The notes: generated by a model from the letters alone, not told the origin. Positions 44,826-54,991 are shown, counted from the stretch's first letter. The stretch is 64,000 nucleotides of DNA from an uncultured Eubacterium sp. (GCA_910577295.1 CAJTLS010000008.1:3842-67841), one strand, 5' to 3'. Made by a program: numbers and translations.

Positions 44826-45803
44826 TCAGTCTTTATCGCCCAATTCCAGATAGAAGTTAAGGAAATCGGTTCGTCCCTCGTTGGTCGCTGCGATGGCAGA
44901 GCGGGGATGGCGGTTCATCTGTCCGGTCAGAAGATAGGGTATATTGTAGCCCCAGACAACGCCGGATTCTTTTAAGGGTGTCATATGTTTTTCCAGAAAT
45001 TTCAATATCGGGATCATGTCATATTTCGGATTTTTAAGAAAACCGAGAAGCTGTTCGGTAGCACAGTTTCCGGCTCCCCGTCCCATTCCGTTTACGGTGG
45101 CGTCCAAATAACTTACCCCGCATGTCAGGGCAGCAATGGTATTGGCGAAAGCGAGCTGCTGGTTATTGTGAGCATGGATGCCGACATATTTATTATTTGC
45201 CTCCGTCATAGCCAGATATTTAATAGCTAATTCTTCGATTTGCTCCATATACAAAGCGCCGTAGCTGTCTACAATATAGATGCCGTCCACATCGCTTTTT
45301 CCGATTAAATCAAGGGCTTCTTCCATTTCTGATTCTTTGGCGTTAGAGATTGCCATAATATTAATGGTAGCCTCGTAACCGAGCTGTTTGCTGTGTTCGA
45401 CCATTTCGAGTGCGGCCGGAATGGTGTTGATATAAGTGGCAACGCGGATTAAATCAATAACACTTTCGCTACGTGGAATAATATCCCTTTTATAGTTACA
45501 GCGTCCAACATCTGCCATGACGGCTATTTTCAAATCCGTATCGTTATCTCCGACGATATGACGGATGTCTTCTTCTTCACAAAATTTCCACGGACCGAAT
45601 TCTGTCTCATCAAAAATATCTTTGGATGCCTTATAACCAAATTCCATATAATCAACGCCGGCAGCAACGTTGGCGGCGTACAAATCTTTAATAAAATCCT
45701 CTGTAAAATGGAAATTATTTACTAATCCGCCATCGCGGATTGTGGCGTCTACGATTTTGATATCAGGCCGAAAAGAGAGAAGAGAGCCTTTCTTTTTCTG
45801 CAT
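44826..45803 (-). CDS. HMGL-like aldolase (DRE-TIM metallolyase fold)
   Basis: 325 aa. VDATIRDGGLVNN gives the metal/Arg motif of the DRE-TIM family, GIHAHNNQQLAFAN the paired metal histidines, and NGMGRGAGNCATE the conserved Gly loop. Members include 4-hydroxy-2-oxovalerate aldolase and HMG-CoA lyase; stand-alone versions in Clostridia have no proven substrate, and no acetaldehyde dehydrogenase is adjacent. Start at 45803 with AAGGAGGT on the minus strand; the open frame extends ~90 codons further but without a site and across the divergent promoter. Confidence 0.83.
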   Translation of the reverse strand: MQKKKGSLLSFRPDIKIVDATIRDGGLVNNFHFTEDFIKDLYAANVAAGVDYMEFGYKASKDIFDETEFGPWKFCEEEDIRHIVGDNDTDLKIAVMADVGRCNYKRDIIPRSESVIDLIRVATYINTIPAALEMVEHSKQLGYEATINIMAISNAKESEMEEALDLIGKSDVDGIYIVDSYGALYMEQIEELAIKYLAMTEANNKYVGIHAHNNQQLAFANTIAALTCGVSYLDATVNGMGRGAGNCATEQLLGFLKNPKYDMIPILKFLEKHMTPLKESGVVWGYNIPYLLTGQMNRHPRSAIAATNEGRTDFLNFYLELGDKD

Positions 45804-45906
45804 AATCAGGTACCTCCTTAAGCTTTCTAATGCATGGTAATGCGCTATTCCAGCTATCATTGTAGCAGATTTTTCTGTGAAAGAAAAGGATTTATTGTTG
45901 CTATTT

Positions 45907-45936
45907 TTGAATAGACAAGGTAAAATAAGGTAGAAT
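45907..45936 (+). promoter_or_regulatory. Candidate promoter of the surface protein gene
   Basis: TTGAAT (45907-45912), 18-base spacer, TAGAAT (45931-45936), about 30 bases before the start codon. Confidence 0.5.
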
Positions 45937-45966
45937 AAGTAATTTTCCAAAGGGAGGATGAAAGGA

Positions 45967-48504
45967 TTGAAAAAATTTGTTTCTTTATGGATTATTTTTG
46001 CAATGCTCACAACATTGCTGCCGGCAAATCTGGTGAAAGCGGATGTTGCTGCGGATTTGGATGTAGCGAAAGGATACATTGATGTTATTGTTGAAGCTGC
46101 ACCAACAGTAGAAAAATATGTTTTTACGGAAGAATTAGCGGAGCAGATAGACGGATTGGAAAATATTCTCCGCAGTATGACAAATAGTTCTACGATAGAA
46201 ACATTAGATTCTTATGTGACAGAGAAGACAACCATAGTCATAGATCCGGGGGCTCCGGATGTGACGCACACGTACTTTACTTCGGTACAGGCATTTAGTC
46301 TGGCGTATGCCGATGCGCAGAAAGAAGCGTTGGTTAAACTAGCCCGTCCGGTTACCGAGGCGATTCAGAATTTAATCAACGCACCGTTGACGAAAGAAAA
46401 TTATGAAACGGCACAGACGGCTTATGATGAAAGCAGTAAGCATATTCGTGATGCGGTAAACAGCGACGATGTCAATGCGTTAAATCAGATTCATGAGTTA
46501 CTGAGTTTGGCAGAGCGGGCGGATAGTGTATTTTCCCGCATTCAGATTCCGAGCCGGAACAGCGACGAGGATGACTATAATTTTTTCATGGAAGACTATA
46601 AGGCGGCAAAGACGGCTTACGGGTTATATGACAGCAAATTTGCCAGCTTAAAGCCAAAATATTACGTCTGCCTGCAGAAAAATATCAAGAATGCGATGTT
46701 GGAGGCTTTTGATAATTATGCCAAGGCAACGTTTCATGCGGATGTCGAGAAAGCATTTGATGATTTAGGTGTATATAATACCTTTAACGACACGGTACGG
46801 GAAAAGATGCAGGTGCTGAAAGAAGCTGTGGATGCAGGGCAGGAAAGTAAGTTCCGTATCTCGGTCTACGATTATTATCGGGGCGACGAGATTCAATTTG
46901 TACTTGACCAGTATAAGCACTTTACGGAATTAGAGCAGATGATGTCGATTATTTCCGATACGCCGGCCAATAAGACGGAACTTACGGCGGCGCTCCGTGC
47001 ATACCGTTATTTTAGTGAAGAGTTAACGGATGTAGAGAGGGAAATGCTTCCAGATGAATATGTAACGAAACTCAATCGCGCAGTTTTACTGCACACGAAT
47101 ACGGAAGAGGTTATGAGAGCGATTGAGGAAATCGGCGCTGCCGCTTCCGAAGAAGAATACGAAAGTTATTTGGAGCGGTACGAGGCGGCATATAAGGCCT
47201 ATCGGGTATTCGTCAATACATACAGCGGTCTCAGCGACGTTGCATCCCTGATTACCAATGTGACGTTGCTGGATGAATCGACGGAAGTGCTGGAGATGAT
47301 TAAGAGTATCCGTCAGATTGAGAGCACGGAAGATGCGACAATGTGCTCGAAAAAACTGCAAATGGAAAGTGTTCTCAACGGATACGAACGTATGAGCAGC
47401 GAAAAGCAGGCAAAGGTATTTAATATTGAAAATCTCCGCTCCATTTATGCGGATGCGTCAGAGGCTAACGCGCTGCGGGTAAAGATTGATGTCATTGTCA
47501 ATAATCACTCGTTGTTAGACGAGCAATATGTCGCGTCCATCCACAGTGATTACGATAAGTTATCGGAGACGGCAAAACGCTATGTCGGAAAGGACTATAT
47601 CAATAAAATACAAAACATTGACCGTGATTTGGAGACGTTAAATCTTAATAAAGCGCTGCGTGTTTCCAGTCTGATTGCGCAGATAGGGAAAGTAAACGTA
47701 AAGGCGGGAACTGCGATTAATAGTGCGAGAAGAGCGTTTGATGAACTTACCGATGTACAAAAAACATATGTACCGAATGCGAATGTTCTGATAGAGGCAG
47801 AGAGAGCATATGAGGCATTGGAGCGTTCAGTTTCCAAAGCTTCTGTTCTGGATTTGGGAGGATATTATTATTCCGGCGTAGCGATGACGCCGACGATGAC
47901 GGTTCGTCTGAACGACGTTACCTTAGTACAGGATTTGGATTATCGTCTGACTTATACATCTAATACAAAAGCAGGTACTGCCAAAGTTACCATTCGGGGT
48001 ATTGGGGATTATACAGGTGTGCTGACGAAGACGTTTATCATTCATCCGGGGTCAATCGCCGGTGCGACATTGAGTGGTTTTGCCAGTCAATATGTGTATA
48101 CCGGAAAGGCAATTCAGCCGTCGGTAAAAGCGGCGTTAAACGGTGTGAGCCTGAAGAAAGGCACCGATTATACCGTCTCTTATAAAAACAATAAAAAACG
48201 GGGTACGGCGATAATTACCGTTACCGGAATTGGAAATTACACCGGTACGGCTCAGGCATTCTTTTCCATTAGCCGCGGAACAGTGAAAAAAGCCAGTGTC
48301 AGCGGTGTAAAAAAAGCTTATGTAAAAACCGGAAAAGCAATTAAACCGAAAGTTAAAGTGAAAGTAAAAGGCGTGACGTTAAAGAAAAAGCGCGACTATA
48401 AAGTTACTTATAAGAAAAATAAGAAAAGAGGAACAGCAACGATAACAATTAAAGGAAAAGGCAATTATACCGGAACGAAAAAGATTAAGTTTAAGATTGT
48501 TTAA
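45967..48504 (+). CDS. Large secreted helical surface protein with three C-terminal basic repeats
   Basis: 845 aa. Signal peptide (KKFVSLWIIFAMLTTLLP, cut near VKA). Residues ~30-620 are mostly helical, with Tyr-rich repeating segments (YETAQTAYDES, EEYESYLERYEAAYKAYRV, YDKLSETAKRYVGK) like wall-exposed helical bundles. The end holds three ~75-residue repeats of the form YxGxAxxPxxxVxxxGxxLxxxxDYxxxY, Lys-richer toward the C-terminus. No LPXTG. AGGGAGG touches the ATG at 45958 but sits 9 bases before TTG 45967, so TTG is preferred. Function unknown. Confidence 0.8.
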   Translation: MKKFVSLWIIFAMLTTLLPANLVKADVAADLDVAKGYIDVIVEAAPTVEKYVFTEELAEQIDGLENILRSMTNSSTIETLDSYVTEKTTIVIDPGAPDVTHTYFTSVQAFSLAYADAQKEALVKLARPVTEAIQNLINAPLTKENYETAQTAYDESSKHIRDAVNSDDVNALNQIHELLSLAERADSVFSRIQIPSRNSDEDDYNFFMEDYKAAKTAYGLYDSKFASLKPKYYVCLQKNIKNAMLEAFDNYAKATFHADVEKAFDDLGVYNTFNDTVREKMQVLKEAVDAGQESKFRISVYDYYRGDEIQFVLDQYKHFTELEQMMSIISDTPANKTELTAALRAYRYFSEELTDVEREMLPDEYVTKLNRAVLLHTNTEEVMRAIEEIGAAASEEEYESYLERYEAAYKAYRVFVNTYSGLSDVASLITNVTLLDESTEVLEMIKSIRQIESTEDATMCSKKLQMESVLNGYERMSSEKQAKVFNIENLRSIYADASEANALRVKIDVIVNNHSLLDEQYVASIHSDYDKLSETAKRYVGKDYINKIQNIDRDLETLNLNKALRVSSLIAQIGKVNVKAGTAINSARRAFDELTDVQKTYVPNANVLIEAERAYEALERSVSKASVLDLGGYYYSGVAMTPTMTVRLNDVTLVQDLDYRLTYTSNTKAGTAKVTIRGIGDYTGVLTKTFIIHPGSIAGATLSGFASQYVYTGKAIQPSVKAALNGVSLKKGTDYTVSYKNNKKRGTAIITVTGIGNYTGTAQAFFSISRGTVKKASVSGVKKAYVKTGKAIKPKVKVKVKGVTLKKKRDYKVTYKKNKKRGTATITIKGKGNYTGTKKIKFKIV

Positions 48505-48557
48505 CAGATTGGCGCCGTCAGGCTGACATTACATTCAATATTTAGGAGGATAATGAC

Positions 48558-49589
48558 ATGGATTACAAAAAAGCAGGAGTTGACATTGAGGCAGGCTACA
48601 AGGCAGTATCCCTGATGAAAGAACACATTGCTTCTACGATGAGACCGGAGGTATTAACGGATATCGGGGGATTTTCCGGCGCTTTTTCCATGAAGAATTT
48701 TATTGGAATGGAGGAACCTACATTAGTATCTGGAACGGATGGTGTAGGAACAAAGTTAAAGTTGGCATTCATTCTTGATAAGCATGATACAATAGGAATT
48801 GATGCGGTGGCGATGTGTGTTAACGATATTGCATGTGCTGGTGGAGAACCATTGTTCTTCTTAGATTATATTGCATGTGGTAAAAATGAACCCGAGAAAA
48901 TTGCGCAGATTGTCAGCGGGGTAGCAGAGGGATGCCGTCAGGCAGACTCGGCGCTGATTGGAGGAGAAACGGCGGAGATGCCCGGTTTTTATCCGGCCGA
49001 AGAATATGATTTAGCCGGTTTCTCGGTAGGAATCGTTGACAAAAAAGATATGATTACCGGAAAAGATTTGAAAGCCGGAGATATTTTAATCGGCATGGCG
49101 TCTTCTGGTATTCACAGTAACGGTTACTCACTGGTGCGAAGCGTATTTTCGATGAAAGCGGAGACTTTGAACCGCAAGTACGAATCTCTGGAAAGTGACT
49201 TGACATTAGGAGAGACGCTGCTGACGCCTACGAAGATTTACGTGAAAGCGCTTCGCAGCATTAAAGAAGCAGACGTCCAGATTAAAGCGTGCAGCCATAT
49301 AACCGGCGGCGGATTTTATGAAAATATTCCGCGCATGCTGCGTGAGAGGACACACGCTGTTATTGAGAAAGACAGTTTTGTCATTCCGCCGATCTTTAAA
49401 ATGCTGGCAAATGATGGTAACGTGGCAGAAGAAGCTATGTTTAATACATACAACATGGGTGTGGGAATGATTATGGCCGTTGAGCGAAACGACGTCGAAA
49501 CGACGATTGAGGCCATTCGCAGCGCCGGTGAGACGCCGTATATTTTAGGAGAAATCAGAAACGGAGAGAAAGGGGTTACTTTATGTTAA
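48558..49589 (+). CDS. purM: Phosphoribosylformylglycinamidine cyclo-ligase (AIR synthetase)
   Basis: 343 aa. MDYKKAGVDIEAGYKAV opening, SGTDGVGTKLKLA, DAVAMCVNDIACAGGEPLFFLDY, GGETAEMPGFY and ITGGGFYENIPRML, all classic PurM. Makes 5-aminoimidazole ribotide from FGAM and ATP. AGGAGGATAATGAC before the ATG. Overlaps purN by 7 bases. Other pur genes are not in the window. Confidence 0.96.
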   Translation: MDYKKAGVDIEAGYKAVSLMKEHIASTMRPEVLTDIGGFSGAFSMKNFIGMEEPTLVSGTDGVGTKLKLAFILDKHDTIGIDAVAMCVNDIACAGGEPLFFLDYIACGKNEPEKIAQIVSGVAEGCRQADSALIGGETAEMPGFYPAEEYDLAGFSVGIVDKKDMITGKDLKAGDILIGMASSGIHSNGYSLVRSVFSMKAETLNRKYESLESDLTLGETLLTPTKIYVKALRSIKEADVQIKACSHITGGGFYENIPRMLRERTHAVIEKDSFVIPPIFKMLANDGNVAEEAMFNTYNMGVGMIMAVERNDVETTIEAIRSAGETPYILGEIRNGEKGVTLC

Positions 49590-50206
49590 AGGTAGCTGTA
49601 TGTGTTTCTGGCGGCGGTACAAATCTGCAGGCGATTCTGGACAGTGTGGAAAGCGGCGTTATCACCAATGCGGAAATTGCCCTTGTAATCAGCAATAAAC
49701 CGGACGCTTATGCACTGGAGCGGGCGGCCGGATATGGGATTCCATCACAGGTGTTAGTGCCTAAAGAATATGAACATCGGGAAGCGTTTGGCGACGCCTT
49801 GATTCAGGCGATGGAACAGGCTCAAATTGATTTGGTCGTCTTAGCCGGTTATCTTGTGATTTTGCCGGAAAATTTCGTTAAGGCATATGAGGGGCGTATT
49901 ATTAATATTCATCCTTCTCTGATTCCCTCGCATTGCGGCGCCGGCTATTATGGACTGAAAGTCCATGAAAGCGTGCTGGCCCGCGGCAATAAAGTGACGG
50001 GGGCAACCGTTCATTTTGTCGACGAGGGAACGGACAGCGGGCCGATTATTTTGCAAAAAGCGGTTGAAGTAAAACAGGATGATACACCGGAAATACTTCA
50101 GAAACGTGTGATGGAGCAGGCCGAGTGGAACATACTGCCACAGGCGATAAATTTGATTGCTAACGGCAGGATAGAGATTAAAAATCATTTAGTATATATT
50201 AACTGA
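49583..50206 (+). CDS. purN: Phosphoribosylglycinamide formyltransferase
   Basis: 207 aa. VSGGGTNLQAILD (phosphate loop), LAGYL, INIHPSLIPS with catalytic Asn/His, and VHFVDEGTDSGPII with the catalytic Asp. Uses 10-formyl-THF, produced from the serine hydroxymethyltransferase pool encoded just downstream. Overlap with purM implies coupled translation. Confidence 0.95.
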   Translation: MLKVAVCVSGGGTNLQAILDSVESGVITNAEIALVISNKPDAYALERAAGYGIPSQVLVPKEYEHREAFGDALIQAMEQAQIDLVVLAGYLVILPENFVKAYEGRIINIHPSLIPSHCGAGYYGLKVHESVLARGNKVTGATVHFVDEGTDSGPIILQKAVEVKQDDTPEILQKRVMEQAEWNILPQAINLIANGRIEIKNHLVYIN

Positions 50207-50233
50207 TTCAACTTTAAAAGGAGGAACCGATAA

Positions 50234-51505
50234 GTGAAAGTTCTGATTGTAGGAAGTGGAGGGCGTGAACACGCTATCGCGACAAGCGTTGCCAAGAGTA
50301 GTCAGGTGGATAAAATCTATTGTGCGCCGGGGAATGCCGGAATTGCCTTTGTGGCAGAATGCGTTGATATTGCGGCTATGGAATTTGAAAAACTCGCTGA
50401 TTTTGCCGAAGAGAAGCGGATTGATTTGACTATCATTGGTATGGATGATCCTCTGGTAGGCGGGATTGTTGATGTATTTGAGGAGAGGGGGCTCCGTGTC
50501 TTTGGCCCGCGGAAAAATGCGGCTATTATCGAGGGTTCCAAGGCATTTTCCAAAGATTTAATGAAGAAATACCATATTCCGACTGCCGCCTATGAGAATT
50601 TTACGGATGCGGACGCTGCATTGAAGTATCTGGAAACTGCGCCGATGCCGATTGTACTGAAAGCAGACGGTTTGGCGCTCGGTAAGGGTGTCCTTATTTG
50701 CAACACTTTGCAAGAAGCAAAAGACGGCGTCAAGACATTGATGTTAGACAAGCAGTTTGGAGATGCCGGAAATGAAATTGTGATTGAAGAGTTTATGACA
50801 GGGCCTGAAGTTTCGGTACTCTGTTATTGCGACGGAACACATATTAAACCGATGACAAGCGCACAAGACCATAAACGCGCCAAAGATGGCGATGAGGGAT
50901 TAAATACCGGTGGTATGGGTACTTTTTCACCGAGTCCGTTTTATACGGATGAAGTTAGGAAGTTTTGTGAGGAGAAAGTATACCAGCCGACGATGGATGC
51001 GATGAAAGCAGAGGGACGGGACTTTGTCGGCATTCTTTTCGTGGGGCTCATGCTTACGAAAGACGGCCCTAAAGTGTTGGAGTACAATGCCCGTTTTGGA
51101 GACCCGGAGGCGCAAGTTGTTCTTCCCCGCATGAAAAACGATATCATTGACGTAGTGAATGCTTGTATTGACGGAAAGCTGGATGAGATAGATTTGCAGT
51201 TTGAAGACAATGCGGCCGTTTGCGTTGTTCTGGCTTCGGACGGATATCCGGAACACTATGAAAAAGGTAAAGTGATTACTGGTTTTGAAAATTTTGATGG
51301 CAAAGAAGGGTATTATGTATTTCATGCCGGAACAAAGAAGACGGAAAAAGGTATTGTGACGAATGGGGGCCGTGTTCTAGGAGTGACGGCAAAAGGCGCG
51401 AATCTGAAAGAGGCGAGAGCGAATGCTTATGAGGCAACAAAACTTATCTCGTTTGAAAATAAGTATATGCGCAACGATATCGGAAAAGCTATTGATGAAG
51501 TGTAA
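50234..51505 (+). CDS. purD: Phosphoribosylamine--glycine ligase
   Basis: 423 aa. MKVLIVGSGGREHAIA, then the ATP-grasp fold with KADGLALGKGV and EEFMTGPEVSVL, and LEYNARFGDPEAQVVLPR. Joins phosphoribosylamine and glycine. GTG start at 50234 with AGGAGG 8 bases upstream. An ATCCGT/ACGGAT hairpin (51505-51520) follows without a T-run. Glycine comes from the glyA product downstream. Confidence 0.95.
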   Translation: MKVLIVGSGGREHAIATSVAKSSQVDKIYCAPGNAGIAFVAECVDIAAMEFEKLADFAEEKRIDLTIIGMDDPLVGGIVDVFEERGLRVFGPRKNAAIIEGSKAFSKDLMKKYHIPTAAYENFTDADAALKYLETAPMPIVLKADGLALGKGVLICNTLQEAKDGVKTLMLDKQFGDAGNEIVIEEFMTGPEVSVLCYCDGTHIKPMTSAQDHKRAKDGDEGLNTGGMGTFSPSPFYTDEVRKFCEEKVYQPTMDAMKAEGRDFVGILFVGLMLTKDGPKVLEYNARFGDPEAQVVLPRMKNDIIDVVNACIDGKLDEIDLQFEDNAAVCVVLASDGYPEHYEKGKVITGFENFDGKEGYYVFHAGTKKTEKGIVTNGGRVLGVTAKGANLKEARANAYEATKLISFENKYMRNDIGKAIDEV

Positions 51506-51570
51506 TCCGTTGTTACGGATATTTACCGATTTACGATAACTTAGTATTAATTAAAAAAAGGAGATAGATT

Positions 51571-52809
51571 ATGTATTCATTTGAGTTAGTGAAAAATGCC
51601 GATTCGGAGTTGGCAAAAGCAATGGAGCTTGAGACGGGGCGCCAAAACGACCATATTGAGTTGATTGCTTCGGAAAATTTTGTGAGTAAAGCAGTTATGG
51701 CGGCTATGGGCAGCACTCTGACGAATAAGTATGCGGAGGGATATCCGGGCAAGCGCTATTATGGCGGATGCCAGTATGTCGATATGGTAGAAGATTTGGC
51801 CAGAGAGCGCGCCAAAGAACTTTTCGGATGTACTTATGCCAATGTTCAGCCGCATTCCGGCGCACAGGCAAATATGGCAGTATTTTTTGCTCTTGTTCAG
51901 CCGGGGGAAACCGTAATGGGGATGAATCTCGACCATGGCGGACATTTATCTCATGGAAGTCCGGCCAATATTTCCGGTACTTATTATAACATCGTGCCGT
52001 ATGGCGTTGATGATACCGGTTTCATAGATTATGACGAGGTGGCGCGTATCGCAAAAGAGTGCAAACCGAAGATGATTATTGCCGGAGCGAGTGCGTACTG
52101 CCGCAAGATTGATTTTAAGAAGTTCCGTGAAATTGCTGACGAAGTAGGAGCTTTTCTTATGGTAGATATGGCTCACATTGCCGGTTTGGTTGCTTCCGGT
52201 TATCATGAGAGTCCGATTCCATATGCGCATGTGGTGACGACGACAACTCACAAAACGCTTCGCGGGCCTCGCGGCGGCATGATACTTTCTTCCGAGGAAT
52301 TTGCTAATGAGCATAAGCTTAATAAGGCCATTTTCCCGGGAATACAGGGTGGCCCGCTAATGCACGTGATTGCGGCGAAAGCTTTATGTTTTAAAGAGGC
52401 GTTAGAGCCAAGTTTTAAAGAATATGGTAAAAATATTGTGGACAATGCACAGGCGCTCTGCAAGGGGCTGCAGAAACGGGGCATTGATATTGTATCCGGA
52501 GGCACGGACAATCACCTGATGCTAGTTGATTTGGCGAAAAAGGGACTTACCGGTAAAGAAGTGGAGAAATGGTTAGATGATGCGAATATTACATCGAATA
52601 AAAATACCATTCCGAATGACCCACAGTCGCCGTTCGTGACGAGCGGTATCCGCCTTGGCACAGCAGCGGTTACGAGCCGCGGCATGAATACGGAAGATAT
52701 GGATAAAATTGCCGAGGCAATTGCCATGATTATTGATGACCACGAGGGAAATGTTGAGAAAGCAAAAGAAATGGTAAAAGCTTTGACAGATAAGTATCCT
52801 TTGTATTGA
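51571..52809 (+). CDS. glyA: Serine hydroxymethyltransferase
   Basis: 412 aa. ELIASENFVSKAV, GYPGKRYYGGCQYVD, HGGHLSHGS, and PLP lysine K228 in VVTTTTHKTLRGPRGG. Converts serine and THF to glycine and methylene-THF. Adjacent to purM-N-D, matching supply of glycine and formyl-THF to that pathway. RBS AAAAAGGAG. Confidence 0.96.
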   Translation: MYSFELVKNADSELAKAMELETGRQNDHIELIASENFVSKAVMAAMGSTLTNKYAEGYPGKRYYGGCQYVDMVEDLARERAKELFGCTYANVQPHSGAQANMAVFFALVQPGETVMGMNLDHGGHLSHGSPANISGTYYNIVPYGVDDTGFIDYDEVARIAKECKPKMIIAGASAYCRKIDFKKFREIADEVGAFLMVDMAHIAGLVASGYHESPIPYAHVVTTTTHKTLRGPRGGMILSSEEFANEHKLNKAIFPGIQGGPLMHVIAAKALCFKEALEPSFKEYGKNIVDNAQALCKGLQKRGIDIVSGGTDNHLMLVDLAKKGLTGKEVEKWLDDANITSNKNTIPNDPQSPFVTSGIRLGTAAVTSRGMNTEDMDKIAEAIAMIIDDHEGNVEKAKEMVKALTDKYPLY

Positions 52810-52837
52810 TTGATTACAAAAATAAGAATAAGTAATG

Positions 52838-52862
52838 AGTCTGGGCGCAGTTTGCCCAGACT
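52838..52862 (+). terminator. Terminator-like hairpin after glyA
   Basis: AGTCTGGGC (52838-52846) pairs with GCCCAGACT (52854-52862) around a 7-base loop. Strong stem but a poor U-tract (TGTAACAT), so efficiency is doubtful. Confidence 0.45.
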
Positions 52863-52916
52863 TGTAACATATTAAATGACAGGGTTGGAAAACAGAGGGA
52901 AGGATTAAGACGATAC

Positions 52917-54962
52917 ATGGCGAAACAATTATTCATCGCGGAAAAACCAAGTGTGGCACAGGAATTTGCCAGAATCCTGAAAGTGCAGGCGCGACGCGGC
53001 GACGGATACATAGAATCTGCGGACACAATTGTGACATGGTGCGTAGGACATTTGGTAACGATGAGTTATCCAGAGGTTTATGATGAAGCGCTAAAGAAAT
53101 GGTCGCTGGATACGCTGCCTTTTTTACCGGTTGATTTTCTTTATGAAGTGATTCCGAATGTAAAAAAGCAGTTTCAAACCGTGAGCGCTCTTCTTAATCG
53201 TGAAGATGTGGATACGATTTATATCTGTACCGATTCCGGAAGAGAGGGCGAGTACATATATCGTCTCGTTGATGAGATGGCGAAAGTGCCGGCGGCAAAA
53301 AAGAGGCTGCGCGTGTGGATTGACTCCCAGACGGAAGATGAGATACTGCGGGGTATACGGGAGGCAAAACCGATGTCTGAGTATGATAATCTAAGCAGTT
53401 CCGCGTATTTGCGAGCCAAAGAAGACTATCTAATGGGAATTAATTTTTCCCGTGTTCTTTCTCTGAAATACGGCTATTGGCTGAATCAGAATTTTGCCGA
53501 TAAAAAATGGACTTCGGTTTCCGTAGGACGCGTTATGACATGTGTTCTCGGAATGGTTGTGGCGAGGGAGTGGGAGATACGCAATTTTGTCAAGACGCCT
53601 TTTTACCGTGTACTGGGAACGTTTGCACTGGAGGGAAAGACTTTTCAGGGAGAGTGGAAAGCAGTGGATGGTTCCCATTATTATCAGTCTCCACACCTGT
53701 ATAAGGAAAACGGTTTTAAGGAAAGAGAGCAGGCGCTCGCCCTGATTGATACCCTGATGCAGCCGGAGCCCTCACCTGCTGTCATTGAAAAGGTGGAAAA
53801 GAAGAAAGAAAGGAAGAATCCGCCGCTATTGTTTAATCTGGCAGAACTGCAAAATCATGCCTCGAAACTATTTAAAATTAGTCCAGATGAGACGCTTTCC
53901 GTTGTACAGGAATTGTACGAAAAGAAACTTGTCACATATCCGAGAACGGACGCCCGTGTATTGTCAAGTGCAGTGGCAAAGGAGATTGGAAAGAATCTCA
54001 GCGGCTTACAGGGCTATGGACTGGCCGTGCCGTATCTGACATACATATCGGAAAACCGCACATATCAGGGTCTCGAGAAGACACGCTATGTCAATGATAA
54101 ACAGATTACCGACCATTATGCCATTATTCCGACCGGACAGGGTCTCTCTGCCTTAAAGAGTCTGGGAGATATTCCGGCAAAGATGTATGAGGTAATTGTC
54201 CGTCGTTTCCTCAGTATCTTTTTTCCTGCAGCAGTGTATCAGAAAGTGAATGTGACGGTGCAGGCGGAACGGGAGCGCTTTTTCACATCATCAAAAGTGT
54301 TGCTTGAGGAGGGCTTCCTCCCTGTGACGCAATATTCTTTTGCGAAGAAAAAGCGTGCAGAGGAGATAGATAGCGCGCAAAAGGACGCCGATGAAGACGA
54401 GAATTTTGACTTGAAAGAGGTATTGGATTTGCTCAAAAAGGGGAAATCAGTAGATTTGACGGAGTGCCATATAAAAGAGGGGGAGACTTCACCTCCTAAA
54501 CGTTATAATTCCGGCTCGATGATTCTGGCGATGGAGAATGCAGGACAATTGATTGAAGAGGAGGAGCTGCGGGCCCAGATAAAAGGAAGCGGTATCGGTA
54601 CGAGCGCTACGAGGGCGGAAATCTTAAAAAAACTGTTTCATATTGATTATCTGAACTTGAATAAAAAGACGCAGATTATCACGCCAACGCTGAAAGGAGA
54701 GCTTGTCTGTGGGATTGTGAGGTATTCGATGCCTCAGATGTTGTCGCCGAAGCTGACAGCCAGTTGGGAAAAGGGACTTTCCGGAGTGGCGGATGGAGAA
54801 ATCTCGGAAGAGGAATATATCGAGAAGCTGAACACTTTTGTGCGGCAGATGGTTGGCAGCGCTAAGGCGGGGGATAACCGGAATAAATTGAATTCCTTTT
54901 ATCAGGCGGCGAAACAGCACTATAAGGACAAACCAAAGAGGGGACAGAAGAAGAAAAAGTAA
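52917..54962 (+). CDS. topB: DNA topoisomerase III
   Basis: 681 aa. Toprim domain (FIAEKPSVAQEFA; TDSGREGEYIYRL) and type IA core with catalytic Tyr341 in KKLVTYPRTDAR; GSGIGTSATRAEI and STNPKLTA-like region SPKLTASWEKGL near the end. Relaxes or decatenates single-stranded crossings. It lacks C-terminal zinc fingers, ending in a basic tail, as many Firmicutes TopB do. Often chromosomal in Clostridia but also carried by mobile elements; nothing here suggests an element. Confidence 0.93.
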   Translation: MAKQLFIAEKPSVAQEFARILKVQARRGDGYIESADTIVTWCVGHLVTMSYPEVYDEALKKWSLDTLPFLPVDFLYEVIPNVKKQFQTVSALLNREDVDTIYICTDSGREGEYIYRLVDEMAKVPAAKKRLRVWIDSQTEDEILRGIREAKPMSEYDNLSSSAYLRAKEDYLMGINFSRVLSLKYGYWLNQNFADKKWTSVSVGRVMTCVLGMVVAREWEIRNFVKTPFYRVLGTFALEGKTFQGEWKAVDGSHYYQSPHLYKENGFKEREQALALIDTLMQPEPSPAVIEKVEKKKERKNPPLLFNLAELQNHASKLFKISPDETLSVVQELYEKKLVTYPRTDARVLSSAVAKEIGKNLSGLQGYGLAVPYLTYISENRTYQGLEKTRYVNDKQITDHYAIIPTGQGLSALKSLGDIPAKMYEVIVRRFLSIFFPAAVYQKVNVTVQAERERFFTSSKVLLEEGFLPVTQYSFAKKKRAEEIDSAQKDADEDENFDLKEVLDLLKKGKSVDLTECHIKEGETSPPKRYNSGSMILAMENAGQLIEEEELRAQIKGSGIGTSATRAEILKKLFHIDYLNLNKKTQIITPTLKGELVCGIVRYSMPQMLSPKLTASWEKGLSGVADGEISEEEYIEKLNTFVRQMVGSAKAGDNRNKLNSFYQAAKQHYKDKPKRGQKKKK

Positions 54963-54991
54963 GAAGGATTACAAATCAGGAGGAGCATACG

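Noticed and set aside
44826..46079. N-terminally extended aldolase from 46079
   Set aside because: The extra ~90 residues are not family-like, lack a ribosome site, and cross the divergent promoter and start of the surface gene. The start at 45803 has AAGGAGGT.
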